Source of the DNA: Parus major
Lineage: Eukaryota; Chordata; Aves; Passeriformes; Paridae
DNA length: 64,000 bases
Reading direction: 5' to 3'
Assembly (NCBI RefSeq): GCF_001522545.3
Contig: NC_031770.1
Coordinates: 16,718,751-16,782,750 of the forward strand
Numbering within the stretch: position 1 is the stretch's first letter; each line of letters begins with the position of its first letter. The notes below the pieces were generated by a model. The model searched no databases. It saw only the letters and a program-made list of their open reading frames with translations, and had not been told where the DNA came from. Shown here in pieces: positions 46,961-60,200 of this stretch. Position numbers and translations under genes: made by a program.

Positions 46961-49900
46961 AATATGCTTGCCTGAAATTTCTTCCATCAAATTAGTCATG
47001 TGTTGTGCCTGTGTGTGCACTATTACAGAAATACACGATTTTCACAGCTTCTTCTAAGTGAAATAAGTGAGAAAATAAGAAAACACCATAAAAAAAAAAT
47101 CCCATCAACAAAACCAGCTTCTAAGTAGTAACAGATTAAAACAGCAACAGGCAGAGAACCTGTGAAATAGTTGCTGAAATCTTACATCTGGTTCTCCCAG
47201 CCTGCCTCTTCTCATAAAGGTCTCTGTGCTTCACACCTGCTTTGTGCAATTCATTTATTCTCAGCTGCTGTTCCAGGGAGTGTCCTGCAGCCTTCCTCCT
47301 ACGTCAGGGAAGTATCAGCAGAGGACAGGAATGTGCTTTATGGTCATGAAAAAGAAATTGGTCTCCAGTCTGACAGGATACATGTTTGTCACTGGGTTTG
47401 GTTAACTAGTAGTTGCATGCTGGGACAATACATATTTAATAGCAACATCAAAGTCTACAAGATTCTGTAATCCAGGATAAAAAAAGGATGACCAAAATAT
47501 TCATATTTTACAGAAAATGGACATAAGGATGAGAACAATTGCTGTCAGTACCTGGATGATGAAGATGTGTTGCTCACATAGACACGTACATCCAAATATC
47601 TCTTCTGTGGAAAAACAGCAGCAATGGTTCCTGCTGAAAGAGTTTTACTTCCTAAACAGAATTATAGGGTGTGTATGGAGTTGAGGAGATTAAATTAAGC
47701 TGGAGTTGTCCAGGAAAAAACAACAGCAAATTCATTCCTGACTAAGATAAAATTCAGAGTCCATCACAGGAAGAAACTGAGGATGCATCCTAATAATAAT
47801 AATCTTATCCCAAATGAGCAGATCAGCAACAGGAGGATCGATTTTTGTTGCTGCTTTGAAAGAGGCAGCATCAAGAAAGGACACTGACAAGTGAAGTAAC
47901 AATGAAGGGCTTCCCCATGCTGGCTAAAAGAAGTGAATTTGAATTTCCTGAGAAGGGATCCTAAACCAGTTTGCCTTGGCTCTGGATGCCCCCAGGAGGG
48001 TCTCACTGTGGTCAGGTCAGAAATGCCACTCTTTCTGTCTTCAGGCAGGTTCTGAGCAATGTGAGTGGAGATGAACTTAGCACAGCTAATGAATAATTGC
48101 CCCGATTTTAAGTTGCCCAAATAGAACTCAAGAAGTGAAAGGACCTCCCCAAGCACCCCAAAACCCTCCTGTGTGGTCATTTAACTGCTCTTCTAAAGCT
48201 ACACTTCGGGATTCTTTCCAGGTGCTCTGTGGCATTTGACATCACAAAAGGGAGACAGAGTGGTTTTACACTGAGGACAAGCCAGCACCCTGACAGGAGC
48301 AAAGCACTGGGTAAAACTGGTCCTGATTACTGTGAATTCAGGTTTAGCTTGTTAAAGCTCGATGGGAGCACATTGCAAATTAACAAATAGGTGGAGTTTC
48401 AAATGGCTGCTTTGCAGTTTCCATCTGCAAATGCACCCCACTGAAGGAAAGTATCAGCCCCGTTTTTGCCTGTGCTCTTCTGAATGAGCCTTGACTGGTG
48501 CAGAGGGCTCCTTTTAATGAACTTGTAACGTGTTTGCACAAGCCATTTATACCGCTGAGAAATTCTCTTTAATGAAATATGTAAATCTTAGCACATCCCA
48601 CCATCTGACACTGAAAGATAAGGAATGCCTTTAAAGGATTTTGTCCTGTTGCTATAAAAAGATAAAGCAAGGCTGGTACTCAGTGTATGACAGAAAGCTC
48701 CTGCAGTGGATTCATAAGGGTTTGGAAGAAATCACAGACAAATTAATTTTGTGACTCACTTGGAATACAGACACATGCAAGGTGCTTGGAAGGGTCCTGA
48801 GAGTTCTTTCAGCCTGGAAGAAAAACAAGCCAGCGTAAAGAAAATCACTGATCAGAGACTTGATATTTTCCTTCTCTAGGAAATAGAATTACTCTCAAAA
48901 AGACTGATGAAGATTGATCATGAGGTCCAAAGTTAAAGTCAACTAATGATGTTATGTAACAACTTCACTTGTCAAAACATCCATTTAGGCAGCTTCGTGC
49001 TGATTTCTGTGCCAAAGCAAAGTTAAAAGTTAAAATAGAGCTGATAAATCACCACTCTGACTTTCTTTATTATTTTATTATATCTGTAACATTCCACCAC
49101 CATCGTTTGCCTAACTGTCAAAAAATTCTAGATGTCAAAGTTTGTTTTCTCAGCTCTATAATGATTCTTTTATGGTTTCCAAAATGACAAGAACTTTTAT
49201 CACTGCTTTTAACAGAAAACATTTTCAATGTATTCCTTATCAAAATTACAGCTAAGTAGGAAAAATGAGATTTTAAATAACCACTTGCACTACCATTTGC
49301 ATTGTCACCTACATTGATTTATCTTAGCAGACCATAAAGCAATATTTGTTAAGATTTCTGGCTGATACACCATTCTGTGATAAAATATAAGGTACTGTAG
49401 AATCAGCTGGCTACAGAGTGAAATTCTAGTGATTCCAAGTCTCACATTAAACAGTTGTGTTTTTCTTTTCAGTTGTTTATGTAGGTAAGAATTGATCCCC
49501 TCATATTTATTTAGTCTCATATTTATTTAAGCTCTGGTGAAAATTAGAGAAACCGAACTCACAAACCCCAAAAAACAATTTTTTCTGCTTTTTTCCCTCT
49601 AGGGTTGGACAGAAGCAGAAGATCTGGCAGAGTCTTTCAGAGGCCTTTGGAGCTCAAGGTCAGAACACTGTCAGTTTGTCTGCCTTGTGCTTAGGTCAAA
49701 GAAAGAGCCTTCACACCTTTGCTCTCTCATGTCTCAGAAAGAGGAAGGAGAAGGACCTGAGTGAAGCTCCCAGCTAACCCTGGATTTCTCCAACACACAG
49801 GAGTCCGTGAGGCTCTTGGGGCTCACATGAATAAATATGAAAAGCTGCTTATGATGAGGAACAAGCAGAATACAAGAGATAATTTCTGCTTTATCCTTTC

Positions 49901-52900
49901 AGCTAACTTTGACCACGGTACCATTGCAGTAACCCTTTGACACTGATCATTTTTGGATTTCCCAAAGAAGTGAAGTAATTTATAACCCCATGATTTTACA
50001 TACAAGTCTAGAGGCAAATGTGAGAGCAAAAGCTGTAATTCTCATTGAAAATCAGATTTAGAATCCAAGTGTTTTTCAGATTCTACTACCAGTATTTTTT
50101 ATTTGGACATATTGGACTATGGTGAGTTGTTAAACACAACTTGGAGAAAAGTTATTAGAATTTAATAATCTCCTGCTTTGAGAACGATGTTCATCAAGCA
50201 TAAAAAAATATCCATCAGGTAGAAAGCATGGCTGATATTCTCTATTCTCTACCTATTCTCAACCATGCTATTAATTTGAATATGACTGTCTAATCCTTAT
50301 AATGACAGATGTGGTTTGTGGAAGATGATCTGACACTGGATTTGAAAATAGAGAGAGAATTACTTATTGGATTTTCTTCTTAAATGTACAAAATCATATT
50401 CAGATGAAAGGCCTTAAGAACCAATCATACATATTAATTGAAGGCTTTGGTCTTGGAAAAATTGAATAGCATAGCGGAAACACAGTAATGCTGATGAGTG
50501 ACATGTAGTATGTTTTATATATATAAAAATATGAAGGGATAGTTCTTCAAATATGTCATGCACAAAATTATTAAAAGTTATTCTTGGTTTTTTTTTTTTT
50601 TTGGTCAGAGTTTCTTGCAGAGTGTTTATGCAAAGCAGAAAATCATTCTCATCCTCTCATCCCAAAACAACTGTAGTTGCCATAGTACATGTAAATAGAT
50701 ACGAAGTTTTCCTGATAATGACTGCAACTCATCAGGACACTTTTCCAGTTTTTCCCCCCACCCAAATTAATAAAACAGGAGAAAAGAAGTCAATAATCTT
50801 CAAATATTTCACTGCAATAAATTTTCTATTGAAAGAAATAAAAGTTTTAATACATTACAACTTTTCAATACATTTCACATGGTTTTGTAAAAACATACAG
50901 TAATTGGCTGGTATTTTTGGAATATTAGAAGCCAAATGGAACATGAAACACTAAATCAGTTTTAAGAGTAAGAGGGTAAATAATTTTGCAGTCATGCTAC
51001 AGAAATTCAAAATGCATGGAACCCATGGGTTATGATATTAATTAGCCTTCAGGTCAAACAGGATCAATTTCCTGGATGCAGAACCCAATTTTGAAACTTC
51101 TGAAAAGCTGTCATTCATTGGAAAACATAAGCAGAGATCCAGGAGCTCCAGAGATGTTCTTGAACCTCCATGGGGGTGTTAGGGTCTTAAAGAAAATCCT
51201 TCAGCTACATCTGGGCTTCACCTTGATTATCCCCCAGCACACTTTGCAATCTTTAAATAGCAAGGATACCTAGAAGGTGAATCTTGAATGAAAATTACGT
51301 TGACTCAACTGAAATCACCAGACACCATTTTAATGTTTACTGCTTGCTTAATCTGTCCAACACCACCATCAGAGACTTTTCACAATCTCTAAGGAACAGA
51401 AATGTCTGCAACAATTTTTTTATTTTTTATTTTTATTTTTTCGTGGTTATAGAAAAAGTTTTGTCACTTTTCCAAACTTTGTTGAAGCAAATTATTAAGA
51501 CTGTGTAACGATTCTGTGGAGCTTTTAATAACAGCCTTTTCACACTGAATTGTTCCCATCCTTCACTATTTGGTACTGAATATTTTTTGTTGTATCTTTG
51601 AATATATTTACAATCTGTGTAAAAATATACATATGGCTAAGCTTTTAAGTAAATGTTTATTGTTAAAGATTCCTAAAAGACCATGAAAAAATACAAGTGA
51701 ACAGTTAGACACCAGTTACTCTAAGTCACTGCATTAACATTTACTTTGTAGTTTCAACCAGTAAATGGAAGAAAAAATTGGAATAAGACTAGATTTAATC
51801 ATGGTACCCCTTTGCTACAACATTTAATTGTCCCTCAGGGCATATTGATTATTTTTATAGGGGGTAAACAATAAAATATCTGCATCATTTCGCAGTAAAG
51901 ACACAGCAGGACAGGAGTGCAGCACTGAAATACGTCCTTGAGTGACCATGTTGTCCAGTGCTGTTTCTGGGATGACAGTTTTATCTTTTTCCCTCATGAA
52001 TTTGGTGATAGTTTTGCTCAACCCAGCAATGTAATCACAGAAATGTGCAAGTGTAAAATTGTGGTGGAAAAAGAGATTATTAAATTTTTTTAAAAAACCC
52101 ACATATATTTGTCAGAGTAAAATGGGAAATCATAAAAACCTGAAAACCCCATTAAGTCAGAAATTTACTTGACACTAACATTTTGTTGATTTCTACAGTT
52201 TCAGTGTTTTGGCTGCCCTTTACCTTTAAAATAATAACCTATTGTTAAAAATGCAGGTGCATGTATCACAAATATATGTGATAAACACACAGCAGCATCT
52301 GTCTATAACTTAACAGTCTTACTGGGATTGCAAGTAAATTATAAATAATTCTTTGATTACACTAAAAATGACTGTTCTACCTATTTGATAGCTTGAAGAA
52401 TGTACAGAAAACCACAGTTTTGCAGAGCAAAGAATGCCTTTAGTATGCTTCTTTTACAGAAAACCATTTTTTCTAATACTGTCTTTAATTGAATGTCATG
52501 TCCTAAGAGAGATGAGACACATCATAAAATGAAGATGTCATATTTGTCTCAGTCTAAAGAAAAAACCCTGCATTTTAACAGTTTCAGGACTTTAATTTAA
52601 AAATGCACTTGTCAGAAGAAGCTTTTTAAAAGCAAATTAAATCCTTCTGCTGGGTTTCCTGGTTGACAAGAGAATTCAAGCTTTAAATTTAGTACATGTG
52701 ATATTTCAGTCACAGACTTTTTCAGCTTCACTTCATTATTGTTATAAAAGTTTGCTGTTGGAGCCAGACAAAGTCCATTTGCTGAAATAATACTTGTTTC
52801 TTTCCAACTTTGTTAGTTTTACTAGAAGTAAGTTTTATAACACACCTTATAACGAAGTATCTCAAATTTACTTCTCATATTTATTATATTCATTCTCTAT

Positions 52901-55900
52901 TTAGGTGATACCAAATGCCATAAAGGCACAATAAATTAGAGGGAGGTCTTGCAACTCTTTATACAAACATAAACCTTGATGCCCTTTTGCCCAGCACAGC
53001 ACTGACCCTGGCTGACATATTGATTACTCGAGGGGAGCTGAAATCCAGATGGCTTCTCTGGATATAATGAGGAAGGAATGAACCCCCAAGACACAAGAGA
53101 CTGTAATCAGCATTTATCACAGCCTGAAAGGGAGGCTGAGCAGGAAGCTAGGAGAGCTGTCTCTGGAGCTCAATGATATAACCTTAAAATGTCATGACAT
53201 TAAATTTAGATCTGGCAAAAAGCTTTTGATAACGTGCGAGTCTGGGCTTAAGAAATCAAAGGAATAAACCCAGTGTGTTTGGTTGCCTGAGTAGTTCTTG
53301 TGTGACTGTGCCCTTTCCCTCACTGCAATTATTAATCACAGTGAGGGGAGAGTGCAGGAAACAGGAAAATATCAGTAATTTTCACGTAGATCCAATATCT
53401 GCCATCCAGTTATTTGGCACAGAGCTCAGTAGGTAACCTGTCAAATTTGGGGCACAGTTTATGAGACAGTCAGCTTTCTGCTTCCCAGAAGTGCTAAAAT
53501 CATCCTCTTCTGGAGGAGGGATGCTATTTCCAAAGCCAGAGCATACCAGCAGGCAGCCTCCTGCCAGATGGTTGTGAGCACAAAAGGAGGGACCAAGGCA
53601 TGGATGGTCTGGCATCAGGAGCTCTGTTGTTGTTTTTGCTGCTGAGTAGTCCAGGTTTGGAGCAAGCCCTCTGTTCTCAGGTGCTGCCAGCGCTGCCCCA
53701 CACTGCACAGACCTGAGACAGCTCCCTTTTCTGCCATTCTCAAACACCACTGAGCCACCTGCAGTCACAATGGACCCCATAACCCATAGACAAAAAGGTT
53801 TTGGTCTGTCCCACTTAGGCATGTTGTTATTGAGCACCCTATGTACAATTCAGAATATGCAAATATTATTTAGAAGAGTCAGTCACAAAGTTTAATTTTT
53901 CTGAATTCCTAATTTCAACATTCTTGCCAGAAGTATTTCCCATCATCTTGTGGGCTACAGCTGTCAAATGGAAAAAAATCCAACTGCTGGAGGTAGAAAA
54001 GGTTATATCATATAATTAGGACTGCTAATTCTAGCCTGTGCATAGAAAAACACCCAATAAAATCAAACCACAACAAAGTAAATTATATTAATCTTTGCAT
54101 TTGAGTTGTTAATTATAGTTAGACAGTGCTTCCTCTTCACATAAATCTTGAGTGAGCTGCAGCAAATTTCTGTCAAGTCATCATACATGCAAAACTGCAT
54201 GACCAAAGAACATTCTTCAACAGGCAAGATGCAAAAAAAAAAAAAGTTTATTTGCATTCTTCTATAGTAACCTGATTTTTTTCCCCTCCATATGCATCGC
54301 TTGAACAATTTGATTTTCAAAAGATAAGCACAAGAATTGGAAATTCTGGAACACAATTTTCGCATCTGCATTTGAGTTCCCGTGATGAGCATCCTAAGAA
54401 AAGATCATCATCAGGAAAAGTCGTGACAGATGTGCACATTTCTCGTCGCCAGACATTTCAAGGTTTTCTTTCTACAGCATGAGCTACTAGCTCAGAATTC
54501 TGCACCCTTTCTGGAGGTTTCCTTGAATACAGTCGTAAGATGGAAAGCACTGCCTAAGTGCTGATATTTCCAAGTGAAAATACAAGAGGAGATTCTTATT
54601 CTCATTCCAGTCCTTTACAGCAGACTGGGTGGATGGAGCAAACAAAGGATTTAAGTTCCTGGCATCATACAAGGCTGAGAAATTCCCCTGTGCTTGAAAT
54701 AGAACAATCAGAAACATTTTCTTTGAATTTTGTTTCTACAAGTTTTGGCAAAGTTGATCTGCTGAGGCAGAACAGGATTATCTGGATCATGTCTACAGTC
54801 CTGGAATTCTGGGGTCCCAAAAGATACAGACAACTCTGGGGAGCCTGATAATTAAATTATTAGGGACCATAATGAAAATAAAGTCTGACCAACACTGAGA
54901 TCCAGTAAGAAAACAAAATAAAACCTTACAGGCAGTTTTAGCACTCCTCATAAAGTGCAGAAATGTTTCTATCCCCATTTTGTGTAAGAAAGGATGCTCA
55001 GATGCTTAGGCACTTGCAATGTCTGCACCTAAAAATGTACAACATGACAAACACCTGCCGCTTTCTGAAGATGAAATATTGATTCCACTCTAATAAATAA
55101 CAGAAATGCAATAGATCTTTGGTGGCACAATTGGCTAATTTATTAGATTAACTTCTTATTTGGAAGAGCAACCTCCAAAATTGTCCTGTGTGATAGTTGA
55201 AAATAGATTTGAATTGATCAATCTGTGAAATTTCTACAGCTAATGCGGTTAACAAGTCACCATTAAGTTATGCAGGACCCAAACACTGAACAGCTCACTT
55301 GGGAAATTGTTCTCATTCCATTACAGGAGTATCTCAAGCAGAATCTGTACATTGGAACAAATTGTGATTTAGACATTTTTATATACACATACAAACACAA
55401 ACACAAACAAGTTCTTGCAGATTCTCCCCACAAGGTCACTTCCAGGACGTCCTCAGGATGTCCCACACCGCTCATTCTTCTTCCATTCACTCTTGTGCAA
55501 CTCCTTTCCTCATCACAGCCGTCATAGGGTGTGGAATTAAAGTATATTTATATGGCAATGCATGCATGGGCAACTTAACTAAAAAGAAATGTTGATGTGG
55601 TATTTCTAGCATTGTTTCTTAATGTAAAATTCAAATAAATACATGTTACTTTATTTACTTTAAAAACTCTGTTTCATAATTCTGCATAGAACTGGAATTT
55701 GGCTTTGTTTCTGCAAAGTCACCCTATTAAAACTGCAAGCAGCTAATATCTCAAAACTTTATGTACAAAGCAGGCTCAGCATCTGATCTTTTTTAAGAAA
55801 ACAACTCTTAGTATGTAAAATTACAAAATATTTTTTTTAAAAATCAATCAATTTGAAGTCTTCCCTCCACCTGTAAGGCCAAAGCAATATTACACCAACA

Positions 55901-57162
55901 GAAGTCTGAAAACAGATTGTCAATACTAATTAATGTGGTATTGAAGGAACATCCAACATGAGGTTTTCCTTCTATTTTATTGAAATCAGTGTCTTGAAAC
56001 AATTCTGAAATGAATCAGAGCACATAGAGCTCCCAGTTCTGTTTTGGAAAAACACCCAAACCTCAGCCAATAACAGGAAAAAAATTAAAAAAAACAAAAC
56101 CAGATTTTTTTCTTTTTTTTTTTTTACTAACTCAGATCATGGATATGACAACCACATATCTGCATCCAAAATATCAGGTAGATTTAGTGAAAAATATTGC
56201 TAATTATAAACAGAAATTCTTGGCTTTTAAATGCAACAGATCAAGCAAAACTATTTCAAATCACAGGTCTCAAATAACATATAAATGCCTTAAGTCTTCA
56301 GCCCTACACAGCAGTCTGGAGTCTTCTCCACACCTGCATTGTCAGGAAAAAAAGTCCTGATACATATTTTTCTGGGAAAAAAACCCAGCAATCCCAAGCC
56401 TCCCCCCCAAAAAAAGACTTTTACTTTAAGGAAAAATATTTTTAAAAAAAAATCACAGAAAAAGGTTTTTAATCATGACTTTTCTTATCTCATGCCTCAA
56501 ATGCATGGCATTTCCTTTGTTAATAAGTGTTAATATAATAATACCTTAATGGCAGAAATTTAAATACAAAAATATTGATGCTGGCAGTATGCTGTGTCTA
56601 TGTAAACTAATTAAAGCAAAAATAAGTCAGATTTTGATGTTAACATGCATTGGATTCCACTGAGAAGACACTGAAATCTGAAACTGTGAATAGCTATTTG
56701 CTAACCCCAGTATGTGCTTTAAAAGAAGCGCAGCTAAGAATATAATGACTTATTGATTTCATATGGACACAGGTTCCAAAACTGGATTGCAAAGCTCCAT
56801 TAACTGCTCTACCTGGGCTGCCCAGCTACAGGCAGCAGTAATTGCTCTCCTTGCAGTCCCGCATGTACCAATTTCTGAGATTAAAGAAACAGTACTGTTA
56901 ATTATACGGTGGTATTTCAAAACACACCTACAACTGCAAAGCAACATGTCATGTTTTATTCAGATTTCATTAAAAAGTCTTGATAAAGAGGCAAAAAATT
57001 CAAAGTATAGGTCATATTTGAAAAGGTATACTGTTATTCTTGAAGAACTCATTCCTACTTCAATGCAGTAAGCTATTACATTAGAAAGATAAAATACACC
57101 CTTGAATAATTTTGGTTTTTTTGTAAATTTGAAGTTGGCAACAAAGAGAAGAATAACATCTG
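46961..57162. other. Intergenic, no gene recognised
   Basis: AT-rich DNA without supportable exons. A second stretch in the style of conserved non-coding DNA is at about 48340-48690, and another at about 53000-53260. Minus-strand open frames of 138 codons (47764-48180) and 151 codons (53382-53837) have no recognisable domains and no splice or start context that would support them. T runs lie at 50589-50602 and an A run at 54233-54245. Confidence 0.5.
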
Positions 57163-57290
57163 ATTTCACAGAATATGCTGAGTTGGAAGGGACCCACAAG
57201 AATCAGAGTCCAGCTCCTGGCCTTTCACAGGACACCACAAGAATCACAGCATGTGCCTGACAGCATCGTCCATACAACTCTCATCCTTCA
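57163..57290 (-). mobile_element. CR1 LINE 3'-terminal fragment, minus strand
   Basis: The + strand reads TTTCACAGAATATGCTGAGT, TGGAAGGGACCCACAAGAAT, CAGCTCCTGGCC, CACAGGACACCACAAGAATC and GTGCCTGACAGCATCGTCCA. This is the reverse complement of a well-known avian CR1 3' end. The divergence is modest compared with the other copies here, suggesting a younger insertion. Confidence 0.9.
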
Positions 57291-60200
57291 GAGTATCACA
57301 CAGGGCAGAAATACAGTTTCTGCAGTGTTTAAATCTTTATGTGGATTTGCTATGGAATGAGCAAAAAAAATGCAAAGTAAAAGCCAGACATGGAGGGACT
57401 GCTGAAAATAAGCAAGCAGGCAGAAATCCCAGGCAATGACAGGGAAACTGAAGCATTCTGAAAGATAAATTCATGGAACACTGTGGGAATTTGTGATGAT
57501 AATGAAAGTGGGAAGTGGAGTGCAGTGCTTTTATCACTTGCAATTCCTCACTCTCCCTGGGATTTCACCTTGAAGTAGCAGAGCAAGGATCCATAGGCCA
57601 TCCTCTCTTGTGGCATGCACAGGGATACAAAAAGGGCATATACAATGTCATTTTAGTCTTAACACATGCAGAACCACAAATATATCAGTTATTCTGAGAT
57701 TACATGAGGCAGAGAAGAGGAGGAAATGTAGATGTACCAGCTTCAAAAAACAAATTTAGTGGCCATAATTGCCTTGAGTGATGTGCTTTTGCATGGTGGA
57801 TGATTCCAAAAGGAAGCCTTTAGACAGTTGTGCTAGGGTTCTGGAATCCTTCACTGAAATAATGCTGGGCCCACTCTGTGGAGTTCTGTATTTGTGCTGG
57901 ATGGCTCCAAAATGATGCAGTATTTAAAGAAGGGTTTTAGTCACAGGTGCTGATAAAGCTAGACATGAAATGATAGGTCAGGACTCTGTAAGTGAAAGGA
58001 TCTGGAATGACTCTCATATTTCTCATGGATTAAAGAGAAGAGAAAGTGAAGCATCAGTGTGTCCATTACAGACAATCCCAATAAAAAGTCTTGACAGACA
58101 CTTTGCATGTTCACATTCTGAATTTGATACAGGCTGTCATACCAACCTCTTTGAGACAGAACCTTTCACAGCACAGAGTGCCAAGCACACATTAAAAATG
58201 TCTAATGACATTGCTGTCAAGAAGCAGCTTTTGATTTCAAAGTATCACTGAATTTTGAGTATGAAATACAATCACATAACATATTCTCATTTATCTCCAT
58301 CAGTGTTTATATATTACCAGATATATATCCACTCAGCTGAAAGAGATGTGAAATAATTTCTTCAAATTTATTATTCACAGACAAATGGAAGACTGTCAAA
58401 ACGCAGAAGGCAGCCTTCTGATAGTTAAAGCTTTCAACTTTGATCATGTGGATGTGCTCTTCAGTAGCCATTCCTACAACTTACAGCAGAGCATTTATAT
58501 AATTACCTAGAACATTCTTGAAATCTTCTGAAGTCATTTCCTATTGTAGTGTTGATTTTGATGCTTGCAATTATTCACCGTGCTGAGATAATAATATAAA
58601 TTATCTGCTGAAGGATTCTGCTTGTACCATTCAACTACAAAGAGACAGAGAAGTTGCCATCTGCAGATTTAACATTGCAAGTAGAAAAAACTAAGTTTTA
58701 TTCTGTACATTAAAAATGTCTAACTTTTAACTGCAACTGATTGTCTACTAAGAATTTTTAGGACTTTTTTTGGGTAAGGACCACGTTAATGTATTCTACA
58801 TGCAATTGCAGTGCTCTTGAAGGGTGCATGGTCATATGTAAGATGAGATACAATAAGCAGCTCAATTTCCAGTGATTACTTAAGCACACTCTAAACTGCT
58901 TCAGCTCTGAGAAGCAGAGTTGTCAGAGGCAAAATGCTATAAAGAGCACACAAATGTGTTTTCTTACATTTTCTCCCACTTGTTATTCTGTGCAATCATT
59001 TTAAACTATTTCAAAGCCTGCCTGAAAATTCTTGGTTTATGATATCAACATTTTCATTATTGCATCCCTCTTGGGGTCCCCCTTGATGTTTTGTTATTAT
59101 AATGTTAGCTTTTCGGGACTGATATTGCTTCAATTTCTGCAGCAACATACAGACTTATGGGACTTAAAGATAAACTTTCTGAAATTGAACTTCTGCAGTT
59201 CAAGCACCATCACCACTTGAGATCCATTTCTTAATCTTGTGACACCTGCAATGCTTTGGTAAAATAAGTCTGTTCCTACAAGTAACTCCCAATCTGGTCA
59301 TGGGTTCAGACACTGTTTTCACCCTTTTTCCTTACAGCCTCCATAGTAAAGAACAGTGACATGGGTTTCTGTAGAGCTCCTCAAACCAGATGGAGAAGGT
59401 TCACACAGCAAAAACTCCAGCCTGGCCTCTTGGGGAATTTTGTCAAGGAAGCGCAGTTATTCTGCAGTAAATATCTTTTATCTTACATAATCTCTTCTCT
59501 TTTTGTGCATCTTCTCCATGTGAAGTGAACATTTTGGTCTGGAGCAACCTTCAGGGTACTGGCTGTGCTGTGAATGTTGCTGAACCTTCAGCAAAGCATG
59601 TGAAAATCAGGTTTTCTTCCTTCCCTGATCAGTTCCCTTGCCATGAAGCAAGGGTGGTTGACATGGACTGCACATAGGTCTCTTGCTGAAGCTGTATCAC
59701 AAGATCATAGTGTTTACAAAAGGGATTCAATATAATTTAAATATTTCACTGTAGGTGGAATGAGTTTTGTTTGTTTTTTTTTTAAAAAAACAGTCTAGAC
59801 AGTCATAGTAAGCAGGGGTAGCACATACCCAATTCACACATCTTAAAAAAACACCCCTAGGAGCAAATCACAACTTCAAAATTCAAGATAACTGAGACTG
59901 TTGCACTCAAGACAGAGGACATTCTAAACAAGAACAAAGAATGATGATGGAAGTGGAGGAGGCAGAGCAGCAGAATGACTGTTCCTGAAATATTATACCC
60001 CAAAAAGGACACAGGAAAATCCATGCCATTCATCAACCTCAATGAACAAATTAACTGCACTGAAATTGTTACAAGAATGTTGATATAATGGAGCAGTAAA
60101 CAGAGAAGGAGAAAACTTGTAAAACCTTGTATTTCTTTCCTGATCTGATTCTTGTTAGAGGGGTAAAAAAATTGCCTCTAATAAGGCTGCAGATGGTGTT

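Noticed and set aside
47764..48180. 138-codon minus-strand open frame
   Set aside because: Unrecognised and without support from splice sites. It does not resemble a dynein heavy chain, the expected neighbour.
53382..53837. 151-codon minus-strand open frame
   Set aside because: No recognisable family and no conserved motif. Length is within chance for 64 kb read in six frames.
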